Shown: piece after piece, positions 57,414 to 64,000 of the stretch | Numbering within the stretch: position 1 is the first letter of the stretch | Layout: each line of letters starts with the position of its first letter | Assembly: GCF_001543205.1 (NCBI RefSeq) | Contig: NZ_CP014162.1 | Span: 1,612,001-1,676,000, forward strand | Reading direction: 5' to 3' | Length of the DNA: 64,000 nucleotides | Origin: Aerococcus urinaeequi | GTDB taxonomy: Bacteria; Bacillota; Bacilli; Lactobacillales; Aerococcaceae | Made by a program: the position numbers and the translations under genes | The notes under the pieces: model-generated | What the model saw: the letters and a program-made list of their open reading frames with translations, nothing else | Databases searched by the model: none | Told to the model about the DNA's origin: nothing

Positions 57414-58202
57414 ATGAAATTCTGGGACAAGTTGACGAAAAAAAATCATGAAAATACAGAAGTAGAAACTGAACATGTTTCAGAACAAAACAGTTCAGTA
57501 TCTTCTGACCAAACCCCCCCTACAAGTGATGACTTTCAGAATCAAGGGTTTGGCGAATTTGAGAATTTAAAAAATCAAAAGTATACGAGAACGGCCCGCA
57601 ATAAGAAGAATAATCAAGATACGATATCGACAACATCTAAGGTAATTGCCTTTTTGCTATTTGTAATGATTGTTGTACCGTTCCTTTTGATTGCCTATGT
57701 GAATAATGAAGACAAGGTGCCTGAACCGGAATCAACTGAGCAAGTCATGATTTCCAAAACGCAAAATGTTGAATCAATTTCAAAAGCCAGTGAGTCAGCA
57801 TCTATATCAGCTTCCGAATCTGTCTCTGAATCAATTGCTGCCTCAGAAAGCGCAGTTGCTGCTTCAGAATCAGAATCAGCTCGCCTAGCTTCTGAACAAG
57901 AATCTTCAAGTATTGCAGCCAGCGTAGCTGAGTCAAATGCAGCAGTAGCAGCGTCAGAAGCTGCAGCCCAAAGTGCCGCTGAATCAGCTTCAATTGCTGA
58001 ATCACAAGCAGCCGCAGCCGAAGAAGAATCAGCTTCTTCTGAAAGTGCGTCTGAATCAACAGGCACTTATACTGTTCAGGCAGGGGATAACCTATATCGG
58101 ATTGCAGTGAACAACGGTATGACCCTAGATGAATTACTTGAATTAAATGGTTTAACACAAAGTTCTAGCATAGGACCAGGAACCGTTTTACGTGTAAATT
58201 AA
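57414..58202 (+). CDS. Membrane-anchored LysM protein with Ser/Ala/Glu-rich stalk (YpbE-like)
   Basis: 262-residue surface protein. A charged cytoplasmic N-terminal segment (about 1-75) is followed by one membrane helix (about 77-100), FLLFVMIVVPFLLIAYV. Then comes a ~110-residue stalk made almost wholly of Ser, Ala and Glu (short runs such as SESASISASE), probably a low-complexity spacer through the wall. The C-terminal LysM domain (about 215-262) begins TYTVQAGDNLYRIAVNNG and ends GPGTVLRVN, binding peptidoglycan. The place after recQ corresponds to B. subtilis ypbE. The stalk length is likely to vary between strains. Confidence 0.82.
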   Translation: MKFWDKLTKKNHENTEVETEHVSEQNSSVSSDQTPPTSDDFQNQGFGEFENLKNQKYTRTARNKKNNQDTISTTSKVIAFLLFVMIVVPFLLIAYVNNEDKVPEPESTEQVMISKTQNVESISKASESASISASESVSESIAASESAVAASESESARLASEQESSSIAASVAESNAAVAASEAAAQSAAESASIAESQAAAAEEESASSESASESTGTYTVQAGDNLYRIAVNNGMTLDELLELNGLTQSSSIGPGTVLRVN

Positions 58203-58226
58203 TAGAATGAAAGAGTGGTGGACAGA

Positions 58227-58907
58227 TTGTCTAAAGCGATTCAAGTCGCAATCGATGGACCAGCATCGTCTGGCAAGAGTACAATTGCCAAGAAAATTGC
58301 TAAAAAATTAGCCTATGTTTATTTAGATACAGGTGCCATGTACAGGGCAATTACATTACTAGCCCTAGATGGACACATTCCAGCTGAAGATGCTGACGCA
58401 TTAAAAGCCTTAGCTGAAGCGAGTGAAATTACCTTTGAGCCAGGGGAAAATGGCCAGCGCGTCTTAGTTAACGGACAGGACCAGTCAGAGGCCATTCGTA
58501 CAGACCGTATCTCAAAAGAAGTTTCTGCGTACTCAGCAGTTTCTGAAGTACGCCAGGTCCTAGTTGAAAAACAAAGAGCCTACACGCAAAATGGACAAGG
58601 CGTTGTAATGGACGGCCGTGATATTGGGACAGTGGTATTGCCTGATGCTGAAGTGAAAATATTCCTAACGGCATCTGCTGAAGAACGTGGGCGTCGTCGC
58701 TTTTTAGAAAATCAAGCCAAAGGTTATTCAGAAATGAATCTTGAAGACTTGATTGAAGATATTAAGCGTCGAGACTTGTATGATTCGACCCGAGAAGATA
58801 GTCCATTAGTACCTGCAGACGATGCGGTCATGTTAGATTCATCTGATTTAACACTTGAAGAAGTAGAAGATTCTATATTAGCTGAAATCCACCGTGTGAT
58901 TGCATAA
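58227..58907 (+). CDS. cmk: Cytidylate kinase
   Basis: 226-residue kinase that phosphorylates CMP/dCMP. Walker A is IDGPASSGKSTIAK, followed by YLDTGAMYRAIT. VMDGRDIGTVVLPDA holds the nucleotide-binding Arg/Asp. ASAEERGRRR and DRRD-like IKRRDLYDSTRE belong to the LID. The start is uncertain: GTG at 58215 is the first in-frame codon, but TTG at 58227 has GGTGG 5 bases upstream and gives the standard N terminus before IAIDGP. cmk-rpsA adjacency is conserved in many bacteria. Confidence 0.9.
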   Translation: MSKAIQVAIDGPASSGKSTIAKKIAKKLAYVYLDTGAMYRAITLLALDGHIPAEDADALKALAEASEITFEPGENGQRVLVNGQDQSEAIRTDRISKEVSAYSAVSEVRQVLVEKQRAYTQNGQGVVMDGRDIGTVVLPDAEVKIFLTASAEERGRRRFLENQAKGYSEMNLEDLIEDIKRRDLYDSTREDSPLVPADDAVMLDSSDLTLEEVEDSILAEIHRVIA

Positions 58908-58936
58908 TTTATATTGCAAAAAATACTATCAATCAC

Positions 58937-58976
58937 AAAAAGAGGTAAAATTCAAGCGAATTCTACCTCTTTTTAT
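58937..58976 (+). terminator. Terminator after cmk
   Basis: AAAAAGAGGTA (58937-58947) pairs with TACCTCTTTTT (58964-58974), with inner AATTC/GAATT pairing. Strong on both strands. Confidence 0.9.
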
Positions 58977-58995
58977 TATCTTTGAGGAATAAATG

Positions 58996-59024
58996 TTGAA
59001 TATGGTTTAAATAAATGATATAAT
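58996..59024 (+). promoter_or_regulatory. rpsA promoter
   Basis: TTGAAT (58996-59001), a 17-base spacer and consensus TATAAT (59019-59024), 60 bases before the rpsA start. Confidence 0.78.
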
Positions 59025-59083
59025 AATAATTGATCATTGGCTTAGTGCGAATGAGGTAGTACATTTAGGAGAGGATTTAGAGT

Positions 59084-60370
59084 ATGTCAAACGAATTTGA
59101 ACAAAATCAAAATAATGAAGAAATTCCATCAATGGAAGAGATTCTTGCAGAATCAGTAGAAGTAAAAATTGGTGATACAGTAACAGGTGAAGTATTATCA
59201 ATCGACGATAACCAAGTAATTGTTGGTATCGAAGGCGCAGGTGTTGAAGGGGTTATTCCTTTCAAAGAATTATCTGCTCAACCAATTGACTCAATCGAAG
59301 AAGTTGCTAAAGTTGGCGACACTTTAGAGTTAGTTGTTATTAAACAAATCAAAGAAAAAGAAAATGGTTCATTCCTACTTTCTCGCCGTCGTATCGAAGC
59401 GAAAAAAGTATGGGCTGAATTAGAAGTTAAAGCTGAAAACGGTGAAATTATCACTGTTCCAGTTAAGAGCGTAGTTAAAGGTGGATTAGTTGTTGATGCG
59501 GGTGTACGTGGTTTCATCCCAGCTTCAATGGTTGAAGACTTTTTCGTTGACGATTTCTCTCCATACAAAGGCCAAGAATTAGAAGTTAAAATTGTTGAAA
59601 TTGAACCTAGCGAAAATCGTTTAATCTTATCGCACAAAGAAATCGCTGCTGAAAAACGCATCGCTGAACGTGCAGAAAAATTAAACTCATTCCAAGAAGG
59701 CGATAAAGTAACAGGTACAGTAGCTCGCTTGGCTAACTTCGGTGCATTTATTGATTTAGGTGGTATCGATGGTTTAGTACACATCTCTCAAATCGCTCAA
59801 GCACACGTTAACCATCCTTCAGATGTATTAAGCGAAGGACAAGAAGTTGAAGTATTAGTTCTTTCAGTTGATGAAGAACGTGGACGTATTTCACTATCTA
59901 TTAAAGCTTTACAACCAGGACCATGGGAAAACATTGAAGAAAAAGCGCCTAAAGGTGCTGAATTAGAAGGTACTGTACGTCGTTTAGTTGACTTCGGTGC
60001 ATTCGTTGAAGTATTCCCAGGTGTTGAAGGTTTAGTACATATCTCTCAAATTTCTCACGACCACGTTGCTACACCAGGTGAGAAATTAACAGAAGGTCAA
60101 GCTATCCAAGTTAAAGTTTTAGACGTTGATGCTGAAAACGAACGTTTATCATTATCAATCAAAGCTCTAGAAGAAGCACCAGAAGTTGATGCATCTGCAC
60201 AATCTGCTGCTCCTCGCGAAGAAAAACGTCAAAACAAACCTCGTAAACAAAACAACAACCGTCGTAACAATGCTGCTAATGCATCATCTGACGATGAATC
60301 AGGTTTCACATTCGGTGACTTATTAGGTGACCAATTGAAAAACTTCGATTTCGGGGACGATAACGAATAA
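59084..60370 (+). CDS. rpsA: 30S ribosomal protein S1 (four-domain Gram-positive type)
   Basis: 428-residue RNA-binding protein. Four S1 repeats follow one another. Their starts are near [60 protein letters not shown] and [20 protein letters not shown]. It is shorter than the six-repeat E. coli S1, and ends in a basic [14 protein letters not shown] stretch with an acidic tail. It helps mRNA binding to the ribosome. Codon bias is strong. It has its own promoter and terminator. Confidence 0.95.
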   Translation: MSNEFEQNQNNEEIPSMEEILAESVEVKIGDTVTGEVLSIDDNQVIVGIEGAGVEGVIPFKELSAQPIDSIEEVAKVGDTLELVVIKQIKEKENGSFLLSRRRIEAKKVWAELEVKAENGEIITVPVKSVVKGGLVVDAGVRGFIPASMVEDFFVDDFSPYKGQELEVKIVEIEPSENRLILSHKEIAAEKRIAERAEKLNSFQEGDKVTGTVARLANFGAFIDLGGIDGLVHISQIAQAHVNHPSDVLSEGQEVEVLVLSVDEERGRISLSIKALQPGPWENIEEKAPKGAELEGTVRRLVDFGAFVEVFPGVEGLVHISQISHDHVATPGEKLTEGQAIQVKVLDVDAENERLSLSIKALEEAPEVDASAQSAAPREEKRQNKPRKQNNNRRNNAANASSDDESGFTFGDLLGDQLKNFDFGDDNE

Positions 60371-60401
60371 TTTTATTAATAAACCATAAGTTTGGTTTGA
60401 T

Positions 60402-60432
60402 GGTAGGTTGGGGAAACTCGCCTACCTTTTTT
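60402..60432 (+). terminator. Terminator after rpsA
   Basis: GGTAGG (60402-60407) pairs with CCTACC (60421-60426), with imperfect extension inside, then TTTTTT. Confidence 0.75.
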
Positions 60433-60466
60433 ATTTCAATGTTTGCTATTGAAAGGAGGCAAAACG

Positions 60467-61777
60467 ATGTCTAATTTAACAATTGCCATTGTCGGCCGTC
60501 CAAACGTAGGAAAATCTACCATTTTTAACCGCGTTGTTGGAGACCGAATTTCAATTGTCCAAGATGAACCTGGCGTTACCCGTGATAGAATTTATGCACA
60601 GGGTGAATGGTTAGGGAAACAACTAAATGTAATCGATACTGGTGGTATCGAATTTAACGACCAAGATTTCATGACACAAATTCGCTTGCAAGCTGAAATT
60701 GCCATGGAAGAAGCAGATGTTATCATCATGATGACTAATGTCCGTGAAGGTGTGACAAAGACAGACTCTCAAATCGCCAGCATGTTACGCAAGACAGATA
60801 AACCTGTCGTACTGGCTGTAAACAAGGTGGATAACCCTGAACAAAGAGCGGAAATTTATGATTTCTATTCATTAGGTTTAGGCGATCCATACCCAATTTC
60901 TGGATCTCACGGGTTAGGTATCGGGGACATACTAGAAGAAGTATTCCACTTGGCACCAGACGATATTGAAAATGATGATGACGATGATACTATTTCATTC
61001 GCCTTAATTGGCCGTCCAAACGTAGGTAAATCTTCTTTGGCCAATGCAATTCTAGGTGAGAACCGTGTAATCGTATCGAATGTAGCGGGGACAACTCGTG
61101 ACGCAATCGATACATCTTTCGAGGATGACGGACAAGTTTATAAAATCATTGATACAGCTGGTATCCGTAAACGTGGTAAAGTATACGAAGCAACTGAGAA
61201 GTATTCAGTAATGCGTGCCATGCGTGCAATTGAAAGAGCTCAAGTGTGTCTAGTTGTTTTAAATGCTGAAGAAGGTATCCGTGATCAAGATAAAACGATC
61301 GCTGGTTATGCCCATGAAGCAGGACGCGGGATTATTATTGTGGTAAACAAATGGGATACTCTTGAAAAAGACAACCATACCATGAAGAAATTCACTGATG
61401 ACATTCGTCGTGACTTTCAGTTTATCGACTATGCACCGATCATTTTCGTATCTGCAGAAACCAAACAACGTTTAGTGCAATTACCAGAAATGATTGCCCA
61501 CGTTCACGGTAACTTCAACCGTCGTGTTCAATCATCATTATTGAATGAGGTATTGGTTGATGCGATCCGTATTAACCCAGCACCATCTGACAAGGGTAGA
61601 AAATTACGTATTTACTACCTAACACAGGTCAAATCTGCACCGCCAACTTTTGTGGCATTTGTCAATGATGAAGAGCTAATGCACTTCTCATATGAGCGTT
61701 TTCTTTCAAATCAAATCAGAAAATCTTTCGATTTTTTAGGTACACCTATTCAAATCATCACAAGAAACAGAAAATAA
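60467..61777 (+). CDS. der: Ribosome biogenesis GTPase Der (EngA)
   Basis: 436-residue double GTPase needed for 50S assembly. The two G domains are tandem: [12 protein letters not shown] with VIDTGGIEF, and [14 protein letters not shown] with [17 protein letters not shown] and NKWDT are the two G4 motifs. The C-terminal KH-like domain contains [21 protein letters not shown] 60467 follows AAAGGAGG; the earlier in-frame start at 60443 would put the ribosome binding site inside the gene. cmk-rpsA-der-hup order is standard. Confidence 0.97.
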   Translation: MSNLTIAIVGRPNVGKSTIFNRVVGDRISIVQDEPGVTRDRIYAQGEWLGKQLNVIDTGGIEFNDQDFMTQIRLQAEIAMEEADVIIMMTNVREGVTKTDSQIASMLRKTDKPVVLAVNKVDNPEQRAEIYDFYSLGLGDPYPISGSHGLGIGDILEEVFHLAPDDIENDDDDDTISFALIGRPNVGKSSLANAILGENRVIVSNVAGTTRDAIDTSFEDDGQVYKIIDTAGIRKRGKVYEATEKYSVMRAMRAIERAQVCLVVLNAEEGIRDQDKTIAGYAHEAGRGIIIVVNKWDTLEKDNHTMKKFTDDIRRDFQFIDYAPIIFVSAETKQRLVQLPEMIAHVHGNFNRRVQSSLLNEVLVDAIRINPAPSDKGRKLRIYYLTQVKSAPPTFVAFVNDEELMHFSYERFLSNQIRKSFDFLGTPIQIITRNRK

Positions 61778-61885
61778 CAAAAAATGGTTTAAAACACGCG
61801 TATTTTTAACCAAAAACGTTGTTATATAGCGGTTTGTATGGTATTCTATAAAAGGATTATCTGAGAGACATTTCGATTATCCCGT

Positions 61886-61932
61886 ATATTTATCTTTGAA
61901 TAAATATATCCGAAAGAATTTCGGAGGAGGTG
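61886..61932 (+). promoter_or_regulatory. hup 5' untranslated region with hairpins over the ribosome binding site
   Basis: TATATTTAT (61885-61893) can pair with ATAAATATA (61900-61908). Directly after it CCGAAA (61910-61915) pairs with TTTCGG (61919-61924) around GAA, and the right arm enters the Shine-Dalgarno GGAGGAGGTG (61923-61932). Such a structure could control HU translation. This is a sequence observation; function is inferred. Confidence 0.5.
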
Positions 61933-61940
61933 AAATTAGA

Positions 61941-62216
61941 ATGGCAAATAAAGCAGAATTAGTACAAAACGTTGCAAATGCAGTAGGTGATTCTAAAAAA
62001 AGTGTAGCACCAGTTGTAGATGCAGTTTTCGAACAAATCGAAGCATTTTTAGCTGACGGTGAAAAAGTTCAATTAATCGGTTTTGGTAGCTTTGAAGTTC
62101 GTGACCGCGCTGCGCGTAAAGGTCGCAACCCTCAAACTGGCGATGAAATCGAAATCCCTGCAAGCAAAGTACCAGCTTTCAAACCTGGTAAAGCATTGAA
62201 AGATGCAGTTAAATAA
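61941..62216 (+). CDS. hup: DNA-binding protein HU
   Basis: 91-residue histone-like nucleoid protein that bends DNA as a dimer. The start [16 protein letters not shown] and the beta-arm region [20 protein letters not shown], containing the GRNPQTG motif at the DNA-inserting tip, are diagnostic. The tail [14 protein letters not shown] is typical. ATG 61941 is preceded by GGAGGAGGTG. The in-frame start at 61896 would place 15 extra residues upstream of the family N terminus. It is monocistronic, with a strong terminator. Confidence 0.97.
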   Translation: MANKAELVQNVANAVGDSKKSVAPVVDAVFEQIEAFLADGEKVQLIGFGSFEVRDRAARKGRNPQTGDEIEIPASKVPAFKPGKALKDAVK

Positions 62217-62229
62217 GATTACAAAGAAC

Positions 62230-62263
62230 GTCGTTGATGTCAGAGACATCAGCGGCTTTTTTA
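62230..62263 (+). terminator. Terminator after hup
   Basis: GTCGTTGATGTC (62230-62241) pairs with GACATCAGCGGC (62245-62256) over 12 bp, two G-U pairs, loop AGA, then TTTTTT. Confidence 0.88.
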
Positions 62264-62420
62264 TTTGCAGTATTTTGCCAAATACACCAAAAAAATTGCA
62301 CAAAAGTAGCAAAAATATGGGCGTCTATGATGGATGGTGTTAGTAGATGCTATAATGACTGGTCAGAATTGGTAACTATGACGCTATCCATAATTAGCTT
62401 AGAAATCGCAAGATATGCAC

Positions 62421-62453
62421 GAAAAAGGAGGCTAGACTATTGTCCAACCTCCT
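62421..62453 (-). terminator. Terminator of the PTS gene (minus strand)
   Basis: On the minus strand AGGAGGTTGGAC pairs with GTCTAGCCTCCT (complements of 62442-62453 and 62426-62437), 12 bp with two G-U pairs, followed by TTTTT. It is 24 bases past the stop codon. Confidence 0.85.
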
Positions 62454-62476
62454 AATTTAAATTGTTATTGTCTAAA

Positions 62477-64000
62477 CTACTTTACTTCGATAATTGCCGT
62501 TTTTTCATCGACTGAGCCGTCAGCGACTACTTCAACATTGTCATATTGATCGGCGTTTGTGATAATAACCATAACATCTGGATCATAACCAGCTTCTTTA
62601 ATAACTGCTAAGTCAAAGCTTCCTAAAAGGTCACCTTTGTTTACTTGATCACCTTGTTTGACTTCACTTGTAAAGCCGTGACCGTTTAAATTCACAGTAT
62701 CGATACCAATATGGATTAAGACTTCTAAGCCTGATTCACTGGCTAAACCATAAGCGTGGCCCGTTTTAGAAGCAATCGTTAAACTACCTGAAATGGGTGC
62801 ATATACATTACCACTTGCGTCAGGAACGATGGCTAATCCTGGTCCCATCATACCTTGAGAGAATACTGGATCGTTGACATTTTCTAGGGCAGTGACCTTA
62901 CCAGCAAGTGGTGCAACAATCGTCTTATCATCGCTTGCTAGGCCAGTGCTTTCACCTGCTACAGTGTTTGTTTCTGAGGTAGGGGCTGTTTCTTCAGTTT
63001 CATGAGCAGCAACTACTTTTGCTTCTTTCTCTTTCTCAGCTTGGGTAGCTTTTGCCTCTTTTTTCGCAATAGATTTACCGTAAATGTATGTGGCTACGAA
63101 TGCAACAACGATAGATACGGCGATGGCAAGCATAAATGTTGGTATAAAGCGAGGGATGATGGCAACGAAACCAATCACACCTGCAGGTCCTAATGACTGA
63201 CTACGAACGTTAAAAATACCTAAAATGACTGAGGCGATACCTGAAGCGATTAACCCGATGAAGAATGGATATTTCAATTTCAAGTTGACCCCGAACATGG
63301 CTGGTTCAGTAATCCCTAGCATGGCAGATAGAGATGATGATGTCGCTAAACCTTTAGTTTTTTCATTTTTAGTGATGAAGTATACGGCTAAGGTCGCTGC
63401 ACCTTGAGCAACATTGGCAACTGATGCGATTGGGAAAATGAAGTTACCACCTGTAGTCGCAACATCTGCAATTAGGGCTGTTTCAATCGCTGGGAATGAT
63501 TGGTGTAAGCCTGTTAATACAATTGCTGAGTAGAATAGACCGAATACACCATAACCAAATGCCCCTAGGTAAGAAATAGCTTCTACAATACCGTTCAGTA
63601 ATAAATCAGATAGGGTACGTAGGACTGGTCCTACTACTGTAAAGGTAATCATCCCTGTTAAGATGATGGTTAACATCGGTGTGAAGGTAAAGTCGATGGC
63701 ATCTTTTAGATATTTATGGAAGAAGTTTTCCAATTTAGCTAGAATCCAAGCAACCCCAATAACAGGTAAAACTTGTCCTTGGTAACCAGCTTGGGCAATC
63801 TCTAAGCCAAAAATATTCCATACCGGCATTTCACCGGCTGCAGTCACATTGGCCACGTCGTAACCATTTACTAGTTGTGGCATAACCATGATTAACCCCA
63901 TGGTGGCACCTAGATAAGGGTTACCGCCAAATCGTTTAGTAGCCGAGAAGGCAATTAAAACAGGTAGGAAGGCAAAGGCAGCAGAAGCGAACATGTTGAT
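62477..64000 (-). CDS. scrA: PTS sucrose-type permease, EIICA part (5' end outside window)
   Basis: The last 507 residues of an EIIBCA permease; the EIIB domain and start lie beyond the window. EIIC membrane segments include KRFGGNPYLGATMGLIMVMP, AGYQGQVLPVIGVAW and LTGLHQSFPAIETALIAD. GITEPAMFGVNLKLKYPFF is the conserved sugar-channel motif. The GLHQSF motif and neighbouring residues agree better with sucrose (ScrA) than trehalose (TreP) permeases as I recall them. A Glu/Thr-rich linker of about 60 residues precedes EIIA, whose phospho-His lies in VLIHIGIDTVNL. The reading frame is open to the window edge. The substrate is inferred and should be considered likely, not certain. Confidence 0.82.
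   Translation of the reverse strand: MNMFASAAFAFLPVLIAFSATKRFGGNPYLGATMGLIMVMPQLVNGYDVANVTAAGEMPVWNIFGLEIAQAGYQGQVLPVIGVAWILAKLENFFHKYLKDAIDFTFTPMLTIILTGMITFTVVGPVLRTLSDLLLNGIVEAISYLGAFGYGVFGLFYSAIVLTGLHQSFPAIETALIADVATTGGNFIFPIASVANVAQGAATLAVYFITKNEKTKGLATSSSLSAMLGITEPAMFGVNLKLKYPFFIGLIASGIASVILGIFNVRSQSLGPAGVIGFVAIIPRFIPTFMLAIAVSIVVAFVATYIYGKSIAKKEAKATQAEKEKEAKVVAAHETEETAPTSETNTVAGESTGLASDDKTIVAPLAGKVTALENVNDPVFSQGMMGPGLAIVPDASGNVYAPISGSLTIASKTGHAYGLASESGLEVLIHIGIDTVNLNGHGFTSEVKQGDQVNKGDLLGSFDLAVIKEAGYDPDVMVIITNADQYDNVEVVADGSVDEKTAIIEVK

Noticed and set aside
57780-58060. CRISPR or tandem DNA repeat
   Set aside because: The repetition is at the amino-acid level, with irregular unit length and no spacers.
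57695-58158. Long minus-strand open frames opposite the LysM protein
   Set aside because: They are the shadow of the Ser/Ala/Glu repeats, give low-complexity peptides and lack ribosome binding sites.
62234-62455. 73-codon frame after hup
   Set aside because: It begins inside the hup terminator and runs across the terminator of the PTS gene, with no ribosome binding site.

Overview
The window is a 64 kb piece of chromosome from a low-GC Gram-positive coccus of the Lactobacillales. It is very probably an Aerococcus of the A. viridans / A. urinaeequi group. The main evidence is the pyruvate oxidase at 3.5-5.3 kb, which matches the A. viridans enzyme as I remember it almost residue for residue. 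Gene order (pgsA-cinA-recA-rny, mutS-mutL, ruvA-ruvB-queA, dnaE-pfkA-pyk, ribT-scpA-scpB-rluB, ypbB-recQ, cmk-rpsA-der-hup) is the usual Firmicutes core order. I see no rRNA, tRNA, CRISPR array, insertion sequence or prophage. All functional calls come from reading translations and motifs; no database search was run.

Layout. 0-6.8 kb: the end of gnd, a CovRS/ArlRS-type two-component system, a sugar acetyltransferase, pyruvate oxidase behind a long operator-like leader, and a stand-alone MetE-like methyltransferase. 6.8-8.2 kb (minus strand): yidC and acylphosphatase. 8.3-16.2 kb: a DUF1033 gene, ftsK/spoIIIE, pgsA, cinA, recA (with a LexA-type SOS box) and rny. 16.2-28 kb: an accessory block inserted between rny and mutS, where many relatives have these genes adjacent. 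It holds a MoxR ATPase/VWA/unknown trio, an RpiR-regulated beta-glucoside PTS with its 6-phospho-beta-glucosidase, a GIY-YIG/DUF2075/MazG-like pair, and mntH. 28-40 kb: mismatch repair (mutSL), msrB, Holliday-junction migration (ruvAB), queA and dnaE. 40-46 kb: pfkA, pyk and the aromatic genes aroC, aroA, aroK. 46-50.5 kb: cvfB, xerD and a NatAB-type ABC exporter. 50.5-51.2 kb: a non-coding stretch with a strong GC-rich terminator and a long rod-like folded element. 51.2-62.2 kb: ribT-scpAB-rluB, an FMN riboswitch with ribU, ypbB-recQ, a LysM protein, cmk, rpsA, der and hup. 62.4-64 kb (minus strand): a sucrose-type PTS permease that runs off the window.

How the genes fit together. The content suits a fermentative, sugar-using, H2O2-producing organism: PTS uptake of beta-glucosides and probably sucrose, glycolysis (pfkA, pyk), the pentose phosphate pathway (gnd), and oxygen-dependent conversion of pyruvate to acetyl phosphate and H2O2. 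Manganese import (mntH), methionine sulfoxide repair (msrB) and the repair genes recA, ruvAB and recQ would help it live with that peroxide. The riboflavin genes look like the remains of a lost biosynthesis operon: ribT survives beside scpA, while riboflavin seems to be imported through FMN-riboswitch-controlled ribU.

The best candidates for something undescribed are the MoxR/VWA/unknown trio (16520-19765), the GIY-YIG-DUF2075 plus MazG-like pair (24294-26304), and the non-coding locus at 50785-51150.
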